From assembly GCA_937951895.1 (NCBI GenBank), contig CALFER010000086.1:1-64000 (forward strand): a DNA stretch of 64,000 nt, read 5' to 3'. The notes beneath the pieces are model-generated. The model was given only the letters and a program-made list of their open reading frames with translations. It did no database searches and had not been told where the DNA came from. This DNA comes from an uncultured bacterium. Its GTDB lineage: Bacteria; CSSED10-310; CALFER01. A program made the translations under genes and the position numbers. Below, piece after piece: positions 16,634-25,358 of the stretch; position 1 is the stretch's first letter, and each line of letters starts with the position of its first letter.

Positions 16634-17794
16634 TCACGGGGCCATCCCGGACACGGAGCACTCGATCCGGTCCCATCCCAGCGCGTCCTTGGTTGAAGCG
16701 TCGAAACATGCACCCCAGAAACAGAAGCTATCCGGTGCCGAATCCGTCTCGGGCCAGACAAACGCCAGCATGATGTCGCATCGGTAGTACTCCGAAGCGA
16801 TCGAGCGCTCCTCCCAATCCGGTTCCTGAGAGAATGTCGGGTAAAACCAATATGAGCCTTCGATATCAAGCAGGATGAATTCGAGACAATCGATGGTGCG
16901 GGGGAGGGGATTTCCGATCCGTCGCTCAAGCACGAACCAGTCTCCGGATTGCATTATCATGTCGGGCATGCCAAGTGAATAATGGAGCTGTTGAGGTGGT
17001 TGTTGCGTCGCGCATTCGAACCATTGAGCATGTTTACCGATGTTGCAGGTCCCATAGCGCATCCATACCGCGCCGTCCTCACCCCAGTCCGGTCCCCATG
17101 AGTTCTTCACGATCCAGGCCCCTGTGCCGTCACACGCCGCGTCATCCCATCCGAGCAATACGACGCCGTGATTGACGGGACGGGTGCCATCATTGAAATA
17201 ACATCCTCCCGAATAGGACATGATGTCGTTGTAAATTGTCATGCTGCAGGACAGCGCGCCGTGGTGGAGCAGGGCGTACTTCAGAGAATGGATCGAATAC
17301 GGCACAGGATAGACGCCCGTGATCCATCCGACCGGTTCGCACCGGGATTGATTGCAGTCCGTATCAGTGTTCATGAACGGATAGCAGATTTCCGGTACTG
17401 CCCCGTAATCCCGGAGAGCCGTCCAGCCGTTGATGAATCCGCCGTCGCAGCCATAGCCGTTCACATTACAGTCCAGAAGCTGCTGTTCGGATAGATCGTA
17501 TTCGATGCCGGTGGACAGCCTGATCGCTGATTCCGCTGCGCCGATCAAACTGAATGACCAGCAGGGAAAGCAGGTCGAGCTGAATCCCTGGTTCTTTGCC
17601 GGTGTGGCTCCACCGGTTTCGCGCAGATCGAAACGGGAGGGGAACACCATCGATTCGAGAGCGGGATCGGGCGTCGGCCAGGCGGCCGGAGAAAAACCGC
17701 AGGCAGAATAGAACCCCGCAATCGAGCGCTCACCCGCATCGATGCATCCAACCAGTGCGCATACGAGCATCAATTTTATGATAAATCGATCCAT
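16634..17794 (-). CDS. Secreted papain-family cysteine protease with shared C-terminal domain
   Basis: 386 residues with a signal peptide (~1-20). The C1A peptidase domain has RFDLRETGG, the oxyanion Gln and nucleophile region NQGFSSTCFPCWSFS, CNVNGYGCDGGF, the catalytic His in VNHGVVLLGW and Asn in VKNSWGPDWGEDG. There is little pro-region. The last ~115 residues match the shared domain (LEFILLDIEGSYWFYPTF, FVWP). The usual CGSCWAFS is changed to CFPCWSFS, but the nucleophile is kept, so activity is likely. It follows the decayed kinase by seven bases and precedes the cyclase, hence a probable operon. Confidence 0.87.
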   Translation of the reverse strand: MDRFIIKLMLVCALVGCIDAGERSIAGFYSACGFSPAAWPTPDPALESMVFPSRFDLRETGGATPAKNQGFSSTCFPCWSFSLIGAAESAIRLSTGIEYDLSEQQLLDCNVNGYGCDGGFINGWTALRDYGAVPEICYPFMNTDTDCNQSRCEPVGWITGVYPVPYSIHSLKYALLHHGALSCSMTIYNDIMSYSGGCYFNDGTRPVNHGVVLLGWDDAACDGTGAWIVKNSWGPDWGEDGAVWMRYGTCNIGKHAQWFECATQQPPQQLHYSLGMPDMIMQSGDWFVLERRIGNPLPRTIDCLEFILLDIEGSYWFYPTFSQEPDWEERSIASEYYRCDIMLAFVWPETDSAPDSFCFWGACFDASTKDALGWDRIECSVSGMAP

Positions 17795-17801
17795 GACACC
17801 T

Positions 17802-18132
17802 CAGAGCGAATGCTTCAAATCCATAACCAGGTTGCGCTCGTCGATCGCCTCCTGTGACATGCTCCGACCGATCTCATCATCGAGCAATTCAAGAACGGAA
17901 TCAAGTTCCGCGCCGGCCTCGGCCGTGCGAGCCTGGTTTTTGAGGAAAACAGCCAGCTTTCGGCGCGCGCGAAATCGAATTGGTTTTCAAAGGATTCAAC
18001 CATCATCGCGAACCGGAAAGTGCGGGAGCTGTCAGGGTGTTCGACGAGATGCACGATACCCATGCCTCCCTGGCCGATCACCGACGAAACGCGGTAACCA
18101 TTGAACAACACCTGCCCGGGCTGTCGGATCAT
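17802..18132 (-). pseudogene. Decayed Ser/Thr kinase (internal deletion and frameshift)
   Basis: The ATG at 18132 opens a kinase N-terminus with an intact glycine loop ([15 protein letters not shown]). After ~57 residues it leaves frame. A second frame, open from about 17970 to a TGA at 17802, reads as genuine protein (LAVFLKNQARTAEAG, LDDEIGRSMSQEAID). All catalytic motifs (HxD, DFG, SPEQ) are absent. I infer a kinase that lost its middle and was joined out of frame, keeping its two ends. It sits seven bases upstream of the papain-like protease and diverges from the beta-helix gene at 18302. Confidence 0.75.
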
Positions 18133-18301
18133 CTACTTTTGATGAGCAAGCGCTTGATATTTCTTCAAAGAGACAAGATAATTATTCCATGAGAGGGATC
18201 GAGTCGATGAGCTGCCGCATGACATGCAATGTGTCAAGCAGTTTTGAGGATCCTTCTTCAATCACTGCGTCGTGTGTCTGAGTCGGCGACGGAGGTGCAT
18301 C

Positions 18302-19969
18302 ATGATTCATGCGCAACGATATGTGTCGTCAGGAACAGGCATGCACAGTCCGGTTCTGAACAGTCGGCGCGTCACGTATCATGCCGATGGAAAAGCAGTC
18401 ATGCGTCAGGTCGATTTCCGTGTCGTGTTTCTACTTGGTGTTCTCTTTTTTCTGCCATATCCGGCCCGTTGCGCCATCATTCATGTTCCTGCTGATAAAC
18501 CCACGATACAGGAAGGTGTCGATGCCTCGCTGGATGGTGATGAGATCCTTGTGGCGGACGGAATATATACCGGATCAGGCAACAAGGATATCGATTTGTT
18601 CGGCAAATCGTTGCGTATTGCGTCCGAGAATGGTCCGGAGCGATGCATCATCGATATTGAGTCGAATGGACGGGCTTTCGACCTGTTTGACCCTGAAAAC
18701 AGAGACGCGGTGATAGAGGGATTCACGATCCGCAATGGTTTTCATTGGGATGGAGGTGGAATCCGGGTTCTTGCCGGATCCGCACAGATTGCGGACTGCA
18801 GAATCGAAAACTGTGTCGCGACACGCGAGGGCGGCGGTGTGTATCTTGCGGCATCCGCATCCATGCATGATTGCGACATCATTTCGAACAGCGCGTTTGA
18901 AAAAGGGGGAGGTATCTTCTGCTCACAATCATCACGAATCATCCGCTGCCGGATCTCGAGCAATACAGCCCTAAATGGAGGTGGTGTTGCGACGGATGCC
19001 CGTACATGCTCGATTTCTGAAACAACGATCACGGGTAATTCCGCCTCCAGCGGAGGAGGGGTGTACTGTGACGCGGATCAACTCGTTTTGAACCGGTGCA
19101 TTATCCGGGGCAATGCCGTGGACTTTAATGGCGGTGGGTTGTTCTGCGATGGATACTCCGCCACATCGCTGGAGAATACCATCGTGGATCTGAACACGGC
19201 AGGGCGAGATGGCGGAGGATTATATGGTGACGACCAGGCCGCCGCGATTCACATGGTCAATTGCCTGATGGATTCCAACGAGGCTCAGCATCATGGCGGT
19301 GGTCTCGCGTGTCTCGAATCCGTCAACCCCGTTCTCGTGAATTCGATCGTTCGATCGAACGCACCGGATCAGTTTCAGGCTCAGAAACATACCGTTCGAT
19401 TCTGTAATGTTCAGGGAGGGTGTTCGGGGATCGGAAATATCGATGCGGATCCCGGATTTATTGATGCTGCCACCTGTGATTACCGGCTTCAGACCACGTC
19501 GATCTGCATGGATACGGGGACTGACGAGACTGCGCCCACCGAGGATATTGACGGTTATCCCCGTCCTTCGGGTGGTGCATTCGATATCGGACCTCATGAA
19601 GCGGAAGGTCGTCCAAGCGCGATTCGAGTTCACCTCAAAATACCGACTCATGTCGTGCATGCCGATGATCTTTTCAATGTGTCCCTGGAAATCTGGAATC
19701 CGTCCGTGCCGGCCGACGACAGCAAACTGTTCGTTGTGCTCGACCTGCATGGGCAGTATTACTGTGCCCCGGCATTCATCTCCTTCGATTATTATGAGGT
19801 TGCAATACCGACTGGTCTGAGCACGTTTTCGATTGTCCCGTCGTTCAGGTGGCCGGACCTGGGCGATTCGGAATTCGGTATCGTCTGGTACAGTGCTTTG
19901 CTGAATCCGGAACTGACGCGATTGGAGACTCCTCTCAGTGTGTTTGAGTTTGCATGGGATTGTCGATAA
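18302..19969 (+). CDS. Secreted right-handed beta-helix protein with shared C-terminal domain
   Basis: 555 residues from this start. The signal region FRVVFLLGVLFFLPYP is preceded by ~38 residues if the ATG at 18302 is used; that ATG has GGAGG six bases upstream. An internal ATG at 18401 would give a more usual signal peptide but has only a weak site. The mature part opens IIHVPADKPTIQEGVDAS, has GGG-ladder PbH1 coils (REGGGVYL, LNGGGVAT), DIDGYPRPSGG, and ends with the shared domain (LFVVLDLHGQYYCAPAF, FRWP, FEFAW). The HxFxPGD start of that domain is degenerate (HVVHADD). It is transcribed with the photoreceptor gene nine bases downstream. Confidence 0.82.
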   Translation: MIHAQRYVSSGTGMHSPVLNSRRVTYHADGKAVMRQVDFRVVFLLGVLFFLPYPARCAIIHVPADKPTIQEGVDASLDGDEILVADGIYTGSGNKDIDLFGKSLRIASENGPERCIIDIESNGRAFDLFDPENRDAVIEGFTIRNGFHWDGGGIRVLAGSAQIADCRIENCVATREGGGVYLAASASMHDCDIISNSAFEKGGGIFCSQSSRIIRCRISSNTALNGGGVATDARTCSISETTITGNSASSGGGVYCDADQLVLNRCIIRGNAVDFNGGGLFCDGYSATSLENTIVDLNTAGRDGGGLYGDDQAAAIHMVNCLMDSNEAQHHGGGLACLESVNPVLVNSIVRSNAPDQFQAQKHTVRFCNVQGGCSGIGNIDADPGFIDAATCDYRLQTTSICMDTGTDETAPTEDIDGYPRPSGGAFDIGPHEAEGRPSAIRVHLKIPTHVVHADDLFNVSLEIWNPSVPADDSKLFVVLDLHGQYYCAPAFISFDYYEVAIPTGLSTFSIVPSFRWPDLGDSEFGIVWYSALLNPELTRLETPLSVFEFAWDCR

Positions 19970-19978
19970 AATCGGATC

Positions 19979-21097
19979 ATGGCAAAGGGAATCTGGAAAA
20001 TCGGCAGCTCATACGAAGAACAGGTGGAGCTTCTCATTGCGGCCGCCAGAAGCACCAGCGACGGGATCGTCATCGCCGATGCCCGTCAGCACGATATGCC
20101 GGTCATCTACGTCAATCCCGCTTTCGAACGAATCACCGGATATCTTTCGGAGGAGGTGATCGGAAGGAACTGCCGATTTCTTCGAGGAGTGGAGACCGAT
20201 GAAGGGCAGACCAACCGTCTCAGAGACGCGCTCAGAAACGGCGAGGAATGCACGATCACGCTCCGGAATCACCGCAAGGACGGCACACTGTTCTGGAACG
20301 AGCTCCATCTCGCTCCCATCTTCGAAAACGGTGTTCTGACGCATTTCGTCGGAATCCAGACCGATGTGACCCGACGGGTGGACGCGGAAAAACGTTCTCG
20401 TGAACTTCTGGAGGAACTCGAAAAACACAACACGCATCTCAGCGAACTGGTCATGGAAAAACTCAGGGAGATCTCCGACCTCCAGATGGCGACGATCTTC
20501 GCCATGGCGCGTCTGGCCGAATCGCGGGATCGGGATACCGGTGAACATATCGAACGGGTGCAGCAATTCTGCATGCTTCTGGCTGAAACGATCCGTGAAC
20601 GCGCCTCGTTCAAAGAACAGATCGACACCGAATTCGTGCTCAATATCTATCATGCCAGTCCGCTGCACGACATCGGCAAAGTCGGTATCCGTGATGCGAT
20701 CCTGCAGAAGGAAGGCCCACTGGACAGGGACGAATTCGAAGAAATGAAGCAGCATGCCCTCATCGGCGCGCATACACTCGAAGCCGTTCACCGCAAGTAC
20801 CCTCAAAACAAATTCATCCGGATGGGCATCGAAATCGCCCGGTCGCACCATGAAAAATGGAATGGAACGGGTTATCCGGACGGATTGCGGGGCGATGCGA
20901 TTCCCTTGTCCGCCCGCATCATGGCGCTGGCGGATGTGTACGATGCGATCCGATCCGCCCGATGCTACAAGGAAGCCGTCGCCCATGACGAAACCCGGAC
21001 GATCATCGCCGGGCTCCGCGGCACGCATTTCGACCCGGAACTGGTTGATGCGTTCATGGACGTGAACGAGGTGTTCCGCGAGATGCGCGATCGATGA
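19979..21097 (+). CDS. LOV-HD-GYP: putative blue-light-controlled c-di-GMP phosphodiesterase
   Basis: 372 residues. The PAS domain (~15-131) carries the full photoactive LOV signature: GRNCRFLRG with the adduct-forming Cys65, flavin-contact Asn97 and Asn107 (RNHRKDG, FWN) and Gln127 (VGIQTDVT). A coiled coil (~132-165) connects to an HD-GYP domain with LHDIGKVGI, HHEKWNGTGYPDG and ALADVYDA, which hydrolyses c-di-GMP. Light on the flavin would switch the phosphodiesterase. It follows the beta-helix gene by nine bases, so light or redox may tie to surface protein display. Photochemistry is inferred from residues only. Confidence 0.88.
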   Translation: MAKGIWKIGSSYEEQVELLIAAARSTSDGIVIADARQHDMPVIYVNPAFERITGYLSEEVIGRNCRFLRGVETDEGQTNRLRDALRNGEECTITLRNHRKDGTLFWNELHLAPIFENGVLTHFVGIQTDVTRRVDAEKRSRELLEELEKHNTHLSELVMEKLREISDLQMATIFAMARLAESRDRDTGEHIERVQQFCMLLAETIRERASFKEQIDTEFVLNIYHASPLHDIGKVGIRDAILQKEGPLDRDEFEEMKQHALIGAHTLEAVHRKYPQNKFIRMGIEIARSHHEKWNGTGYPDGLRGDAIPLSARIMALADVYDAIRSARCYKEAVAHDETRTIIAGLRGTHFDPELVDAFMDVNEVFREMRDR

Positions 21098-21170
21098 CGA
21101 TTGCGTGAACGGAGCGGGGCGTGTACCATCATTGTGACTGCTAATGACGCGTGTCGGGACGGGAGGGCGT

Positions 21171-22142
21171 GTGTCCGCTCGGCGATTTATAACCGCTTAC
21201 ATCAGGTCGATGAGACTGTATTTCGCCTTTATCACCGGGATTGCGGGATGGATCGGAGTGTCGTTTTACCACTTCTGCATGCCCGATCGGATCGACACCT
21301 TCCGGGGAGGGATCATTCTGTTGGTGCTGTTCATGAGTTATGGCGTCAATCAGGTGATCAACGATTACTTCGGGCAGAAGGAGGATCGGATCAACGCTCC
21401 GAATCGTCCGATGATCACGGGCGAACTCGATCCGACGTCCGCGTTGCAGGTATCGGTCGGTCTGCTCCTGATCGTTCTCGTGATCTCGTGGTTTCTCAGC
21501 CCCTGGTCGGTCATTCCGGTGATCGCAGGAATCCTCCTCAATGTCCTTTACGAGTTCGCCAAGTCCTGGTCACTGATCGGAAACGCCATTTTCGGACTCT
21601 CGATCTCGATGTGCTCCCTGTATGGGTTTCTGGCATCAGGGCATGTCCCGCCGCCTCTCATCACGAGCAACCGGATCAGTGTCCTGGCGCTCGTTGCAGT
21701 ATTGAATGCACTCATGACCTACTATACCTATTTCAAGGACTACAAAGGGGATGCGGCGACCGGGAAACGCACCTTTGTCGTGAAACACGGGATCAGAGCG
21801 GCGCGCTATGCCGGAGTTGCGGGTGCGTTCCTGCCCACGATCGTGTTTATACTGTTCAGCCGGATGGGATGGCTGCCCATCTCGGATGTGCTCTTTTTAC
21901 GCGATTTCGTGTTCTGTGCGGTCGTCACGGTCTTTCTCCAGCTCTGGACCGCAGTCTTATACTTCAACAGTCCGACAGGCATTCGGACCTACTTCAATCT
22001 GGTGACCAACATCCGGGCGTGCGTGGCGGGTCAGGTGACGCTGATCGCCATCTTCAATGGAACATTGGCACTCTATCTGATGATCGCAAGCTACATTCTC
22101 ATCGGTTTCCTGTTCGATATGTACAAGGATGCGCGCTCGTGA
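21171..22142 (+). CDS. UbiA-superfamily prenyltransferase
   Basis: 323 residues, about eight membrane helices. The first Asp-rich motif is NQVINDYFGQKEDRINAPNR and the second YFKDYKGDAATGKRT; these bind the prenyl diphosphate-magnesium complex. The pattern NDYxxxxxDRIN-PNRP resembles chlorophyll synthase and geranylgeranylglyceryl-phosphate synthase more than UbiA proper, so a lipid or polar acceptor is plausible. The GTG at 21171 has GGGAGG just upstream; an ATG at 21144 has none. It is the first gene of a seven-gene run in which every start overlaps or abuts the previous stop. Confidence 0.88.
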   Translation: MSARRFITAYIRSMRLYFAFITGIAGWIGVSFYHFCMPDRIDTFRGGIILLVLFMSYGVNQVINDYFGQKEDRINAPNRPMITGELDPTSALQVSVGLLLIVLVISWFLSPWSVIPVIAGILLNVLYEFAKSWSLIGNAIFGLSISMCSLYGFLASGHVPPPLITSNRISVLALVAVLNALMTYYTYFKDYKGDAATGKRTFVVKHGIRAARYAGVAGAFLPTIVFILFSRMGWLPISDVLFLRDFVFCAVVTVFLQLWTAVLYFNSPTGIRTYFNLVTNIRACVAGQVTLIAIFNGTLALYLMIASYILIGFLFDMYKDARS

Positions 22143-23473
22143 AAACCCGCCACTTTGCAACGGGTCCGGGCAAACTCTGCGTGTACCTGCGGATCATTCT
22201 GCACGTTTTGAGTCGCTATGCCGTTCGACCGGAACTCTTTGCCGGCCCGATCGATTATGGCCGGTTTCTGATCCGGGCGTTGAGATTGCTGCTGGTGTTT
22301 CGCTATAACAAGGTAGTCCGTGTTTACAACGGATGGAAACTCCATCTCTATCTGCCGGCGTACCCGTCACCGGCTTTCTTCTACGCGCTCGAAAGAAAAC
22401 TGGTGCAAAACCCCCCCGGCCCGACGACGGTCGTGTTCTCGATGACGAAAGCCTGCGACTACACGTGTTCTCATTGCTATCAGCGCCGGGACGGCGGCCC
22501 GGATGTGGATGAGGGGCTGCTGATCCGCACTGCGCTGGCGGTGCGGGACTGCGGTGTGTCCATGTTCGACATCGAGGGCGGGGAGCCTTTCATGCGATAT
22601 GAGCGCCTCCTCAGACTCGTGCGCGCGCTCGATGAACGCAGCGAAGTCTGGATCAACACCACCGGGGCGCATGTCGAACCCGGGATGCTCGAGGAACTTA
22701 AAAAATCGGGTGTATTCGGGGTCATGGTCTCCATCCATTCGCCGGACGCAGCCACTCACGATGCCTTTACCGGTGTTCCGGGATCGTTCGACACCGCCTG
22801 CCGACTGATTCGGCAATGGCGGGCACTGGGGCTTGTCGCTGCGCTCAACAGCGTGCTTTCGGAAGAGGAGCTTCCGGGTGGAGGCTTGAATCGGCTGATG
22901 GAACTGGCGAAGGATCTGGATTGCGATTTTGTCCAGTTGATTCACCCCAAACCGGCGGGGAAATGGATGGGCCGGACGGAAGCGATGCAGCAGGGAAGGT
23001 CCGTCATCGAATTCGTTCGACGCGAACATGTTCGATACAACAGCCGGAAGATGCACGAATATCCCGCCCTGGCTGCCCAGGTTTTCGAAGAATCGGAAAA
23101 TGTGCTGGGATGCACGGCCGGAGGAGTGGATCGCTTTTATGTCAATGCCACCGGCGAGGTTCAACCATGCGAGTTTCTGAATGTTTCGTTCGGTAACGTG
23201 CATGACGAGTCATTCGAAACCATCTTCGAGCGCATGCGGACATGCTTCCGGGAGCCCGGAGTGGACTGGCTCTGTTGCACTCAAACCGGTGAGATACAAC
23301 GACTGTTCCAGGCGCACGAGCTGGAGCGGACGCCGATTCCCTGGTCCGTGACCCGGACTCTGACGGCGCAATGGCATCGCGGCAGACCGACGCCCTTGTA
23401 CAAGAAACTCGGGATTTATCGGGAGGATGCATCGATCGATCGGAACCGTCCGCCTCCCGGAGCCGCACCATGA
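22139..23473 (+). CDS. Radical SAM enzyme with SPASM-like C-terminus
   Basis: 444 residues. The radical SAM cluster motif is CDYTCSHC (~105), followed by a glycine strand FDIEGGEPFM. Additional cysteines near the C-terminus (LGCTAGG, VQPCEF, DWLCC) look like a SPASM or twitch domain binding further Fe-S clusters. The N-terminal ~75 residues are hydrophobic and basic, so it may sit on the membrane. The GTG start overlaps the UbiA stop (GTGA) with AAGGA eight bases upstream; an open frame extending back to 21101 is a shadow of UbiA. It is probably a tailoring enzyme for the product of this operon. Confidence 0.87.
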   Translation: MKTRHFATGPGKLCVYLRIILHVLSRYAVRPELFAGPIDYGRFLIRALRLLLVFRYNKVVRVYNGWKLHLYLPAYPSPAFFYALERKLVQNPPGPTTVVFSMTKACDYTCSHCYQRRDGGPDVDEGLLIRTALAVRDCGVSMFDIEGGEPFMRYERLLRLVRALDERSEVWINTTGAHVEPGMLEELKKSGVFGVMVSIHSPDAATHDAFTGVPGSFDTACRLIRQWRALGLVAALNSVLSEEELPGGGLNRLMELAKDLDCDFVQLIHPKPAGKWMGRTEAMQQGRSVIEFVRREHVRYNSRKMHEYPALAAQVFEESENVLGCTAGGVDRFYVNATGEVQPCEFLNVSFGNVHDESFETIFERMRTCFREPGVDWLCCTQTGEIQRLFQAHELERTPIPWSVTRTLTAQWHRGRPTPLYKKLGIYREDASIDRNRPPPGAAP

Positions 23474-24378
23474 AACTCAGACTGGTGATGAATCCAGGAT
23501 CACGGTCGAGACGCGGACAAAACCTCTGGCGAGTCTGGCAACATCGGCTGGAATCGGCCGGATGCCGGATAGAGTGCTGCATCACCGAGAGCCCCACCCA
23601 TGCCATCGAATTGGCACGGAACAGTCCGGATGTCGATGCGGTGGTGGCGGTCGGCGGAGACGGAACGATCAACGCCGTGCTGGACGGCATTCTGCAATCC
23701 GGCCGGTCGGATCTGCCGATGGGGGTGCTGTACTCCGGAACGAGCCCTGATTTCTGCCGTTTCCACGGGATTCCGCTGGACCCGGAATCTGCGGTCCGAG
23801 CGCTACTGAGCGGCAGACGGCGTCAGGTGGATGCCGTACGGATCGCGTGTTCACAGCCTGACGGTACACCGCTGACTGCTCATTTCGGATGCGGGAGCAA
23901 CATCGGGCTGGGAGGGATGATCGCCCGCCGCGCCAACCGGTTCCGTCGGTTTCTCGGAGACCGCCTCGGTACCGGCCTGGCTGCCGTGATGACACTGATC
24001 CGGACGTCGGCTGTGGATCTGTCGCTCGAGGCAGAGGGGAACGTTCATGACGTGCATGCGTGTAACAACATCTCGATTCTCAAGAGTCCATTCATTGCCT
24101 CGGGGCTCAAGCTGGATCTCGAATTGCTCCCGGATGACGGCAATCTCTGTGTGGTGGCGGTTTCGGGAAAAAGCCCGATCGGGATGCTGAACCTGCTGCC
24201 CGGATTCTATTCAGGCCAGGCGGTGCACGATCCCGCTGTGCAGATATGGCGATGCCGCAGTCTGACGGTGAGAGGCCCGGTGACGACCGAAGTGGAGTTT
24301 GACGGTGATCCGCGCGGCTTCCTGCCGGTAACAATCGAGATTTTACCTCGGAGTCTATCTCTGTTGGGGTGCACATGA
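23470..24378 (+). CDS. Diacylglycerol/sphingosine-kinase-family lipid kinase
   Basis: 302 residues, typical for the DAGK catalytic family. VVAVGGDGTINAVLDG (~56-72) is the nucleotide-binding hallmark, preceded by MNPGSRSRRG. SGTSPDFCRF (~92) replaces the usual GTxNDFAR motif. Later HACNNISILKSPF and the C-terminal FDGDPRGF complete the two-domain fold. It phosphorylates a lipid alcohol at the membrane face. Next to an alpha-oxoamine synthase and an SDR, a long-chain base is as likely a substrate as diacylglycerol. ATGA overlap with both neighbours. Confidence 0.87.
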   Translation: MKLRLVMNPGSRSRRGQNLWRVWQHRLESAGCRIECCITESPTHAIELARNSPDVDAVVAVGGDGTINAVLDGILQSGRSDLPMGVLYSGTSPDFCRFHGIPLDPESAVRALLSGRRRQVDAVRIACSQPDGTPLTAHFGCGSNIGLGGMIARRANRFRRFLGDRLGTGLAAVMTLIRTSAVDLSLEAEGNVHDVHACNNISILKSPFIASGLKLDLELLPDDGNLCVVAVSGKSPIGMLNLLPGFYSGQAVHDPAVQIWRCRSLTVRGPVTTEVEFDGDPRGFLPVTIEILPRSLSLLGCT

Positions 24379-25358
24379 ACGAGTATGACCTGATCCGAAA
24401 GATTGCCTCGAAATTTCCTCGAACGGGCGATGTCGATGCCGGTCTGTTCGGTTGTGATGCGGAACTCGTCCGGATCGGAACGGATATCTGGGGAATGACA
24501 ATCGATGAATTCACTCCGGAAGAGGATCTCTTCACGTCCGACGATCCCGTCAAACTGGGCCGGAATCTCGCGACAGCCACACTCGGCGATCTGCTGGCCG
24601 CGGGCATTGAACCACGCTTTTTTTTGAGTTCGCTTTCGCTGCCGCGAACGGATGACCCGTGCTTCCGGGATGGTTTGACGACAGGGCTTGCGGAGATTCT
24701 TTCCGAGGCTCGGTGTCTGCACTGCGGGGGTGATCTCGGGACAGCCGATCCCTGGCGTTTCACCGGATTTGCCATGGGACCGGTCACGGCCCCGAAAGCG
24801 CTGACTCATCATGTGCCGGATGATCCGCATGTGCTGTGTGTTACGGGGACGCTGGGAGATCTGAATCTGGCTGCGTTTCTGGGGACTCCGACGCCTGCCG
24901 TCGAACTGCGGCTTCGGGAAGCGGGTCTGGTCCGTCGGTTCGGAACGGCCTGTATCGATACGAGTGGAGGTCTGCTGGATGCAGTTTGGCTGCTTCACCG
25001 CCAGAATCCGGGACTCCGGTTTGTCGTTGACCTCGAAACAGTCCCGCTGGCGAATGCCGCATGGAAATTCATCGAACAGACGCACATCCCCGTTGAGGCG
25101 TTGCTGCTGGGCGGCGCGGGAGAGTATGAGCTGTTGTTCACCCTGCCGGAAACTCTCCTGACCACGCTGCAGCACGAACTGACTGCTGCCGGTATTGCCG
25201 TGATCGGAACCGTCACCTCCGGTAATCCGGAAGTCGTTCTTCGACGAGGGACTCGTGAACGGCGAATGGACATGCCCCCTCCTTGTCCGCGTGGGGCGCC
25301 TTCGGCTCAAGAGCATGCGCAGGCTGTGATGAAGATGGCGCAGGAGCTGTCCCGGTGA
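24375..25358 (+). CDS. ThiL-like AIR-synthase-family kinase (divergent)
   Basis: 327 residues with the two-domain AIR synthase/ThiL fold: N-terminal GCDAELVRIG, TIDEFTPEEDLF, LATATLGDLLAAGIEP and HCGGDLGTAD; C-terminal IDTSGGLLDAV and GGAGEYELLFTLP. Canonical thiamine-phosphate kinase uses GDDAA, DxSDGL and GGEDYEL; here several acidic metal ligands are changed (GCDAE, DTSGGL, GGAGEYEL). I therefore call it a paralog, probably phosphorylating another metabolite of this pathway rather than thiamine phosphate. The ATG at 24375 overlaps the lipid-kinase stop (ATGA). Confidence 0.75.
   Translation: MNEYDLIRKIASKFPRTGDVDAGLFGCDAELVRIGTDIWGMTIDEFTPEEDLFTSDDPVKLGRNLATATLGDLLAAGIEPRFFLSSLSLPRTDDPCFRDGLTTGLAEILSEARCLHCGGDLGTADPWRFTGFAMGPVTAPKALTHHVPDDPHVLCVTGTLGDLNLAAFLGTPTPAVELRLREAGLVRRFGTACIDTSGGLLDAVWLLHRQNPGLRFVVDLETVPLANAAWKFIEQTHIPVEALLLGGAGEYELLFTLPETLLTTLQHELTAAGIAVIGTVTSGNPEVVLRRGTRERRMDMPPPCPRGAPSAQEHAQAVMKMAQELSR

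Noticed and set aside
20009..21028. Minus-strand frame of 339 codons
   Set aside because: Antisense to the LOV-HD-GYP gene, where conserved residues are all on the plus strand.
21101..22138. Upstream part of a 790-codon plus-strand frame
   Set aside because: It is an out-of-frame shadow of the UbiA gene; the radical SAM protein begins at GTG 22139 with its own ribosome site.
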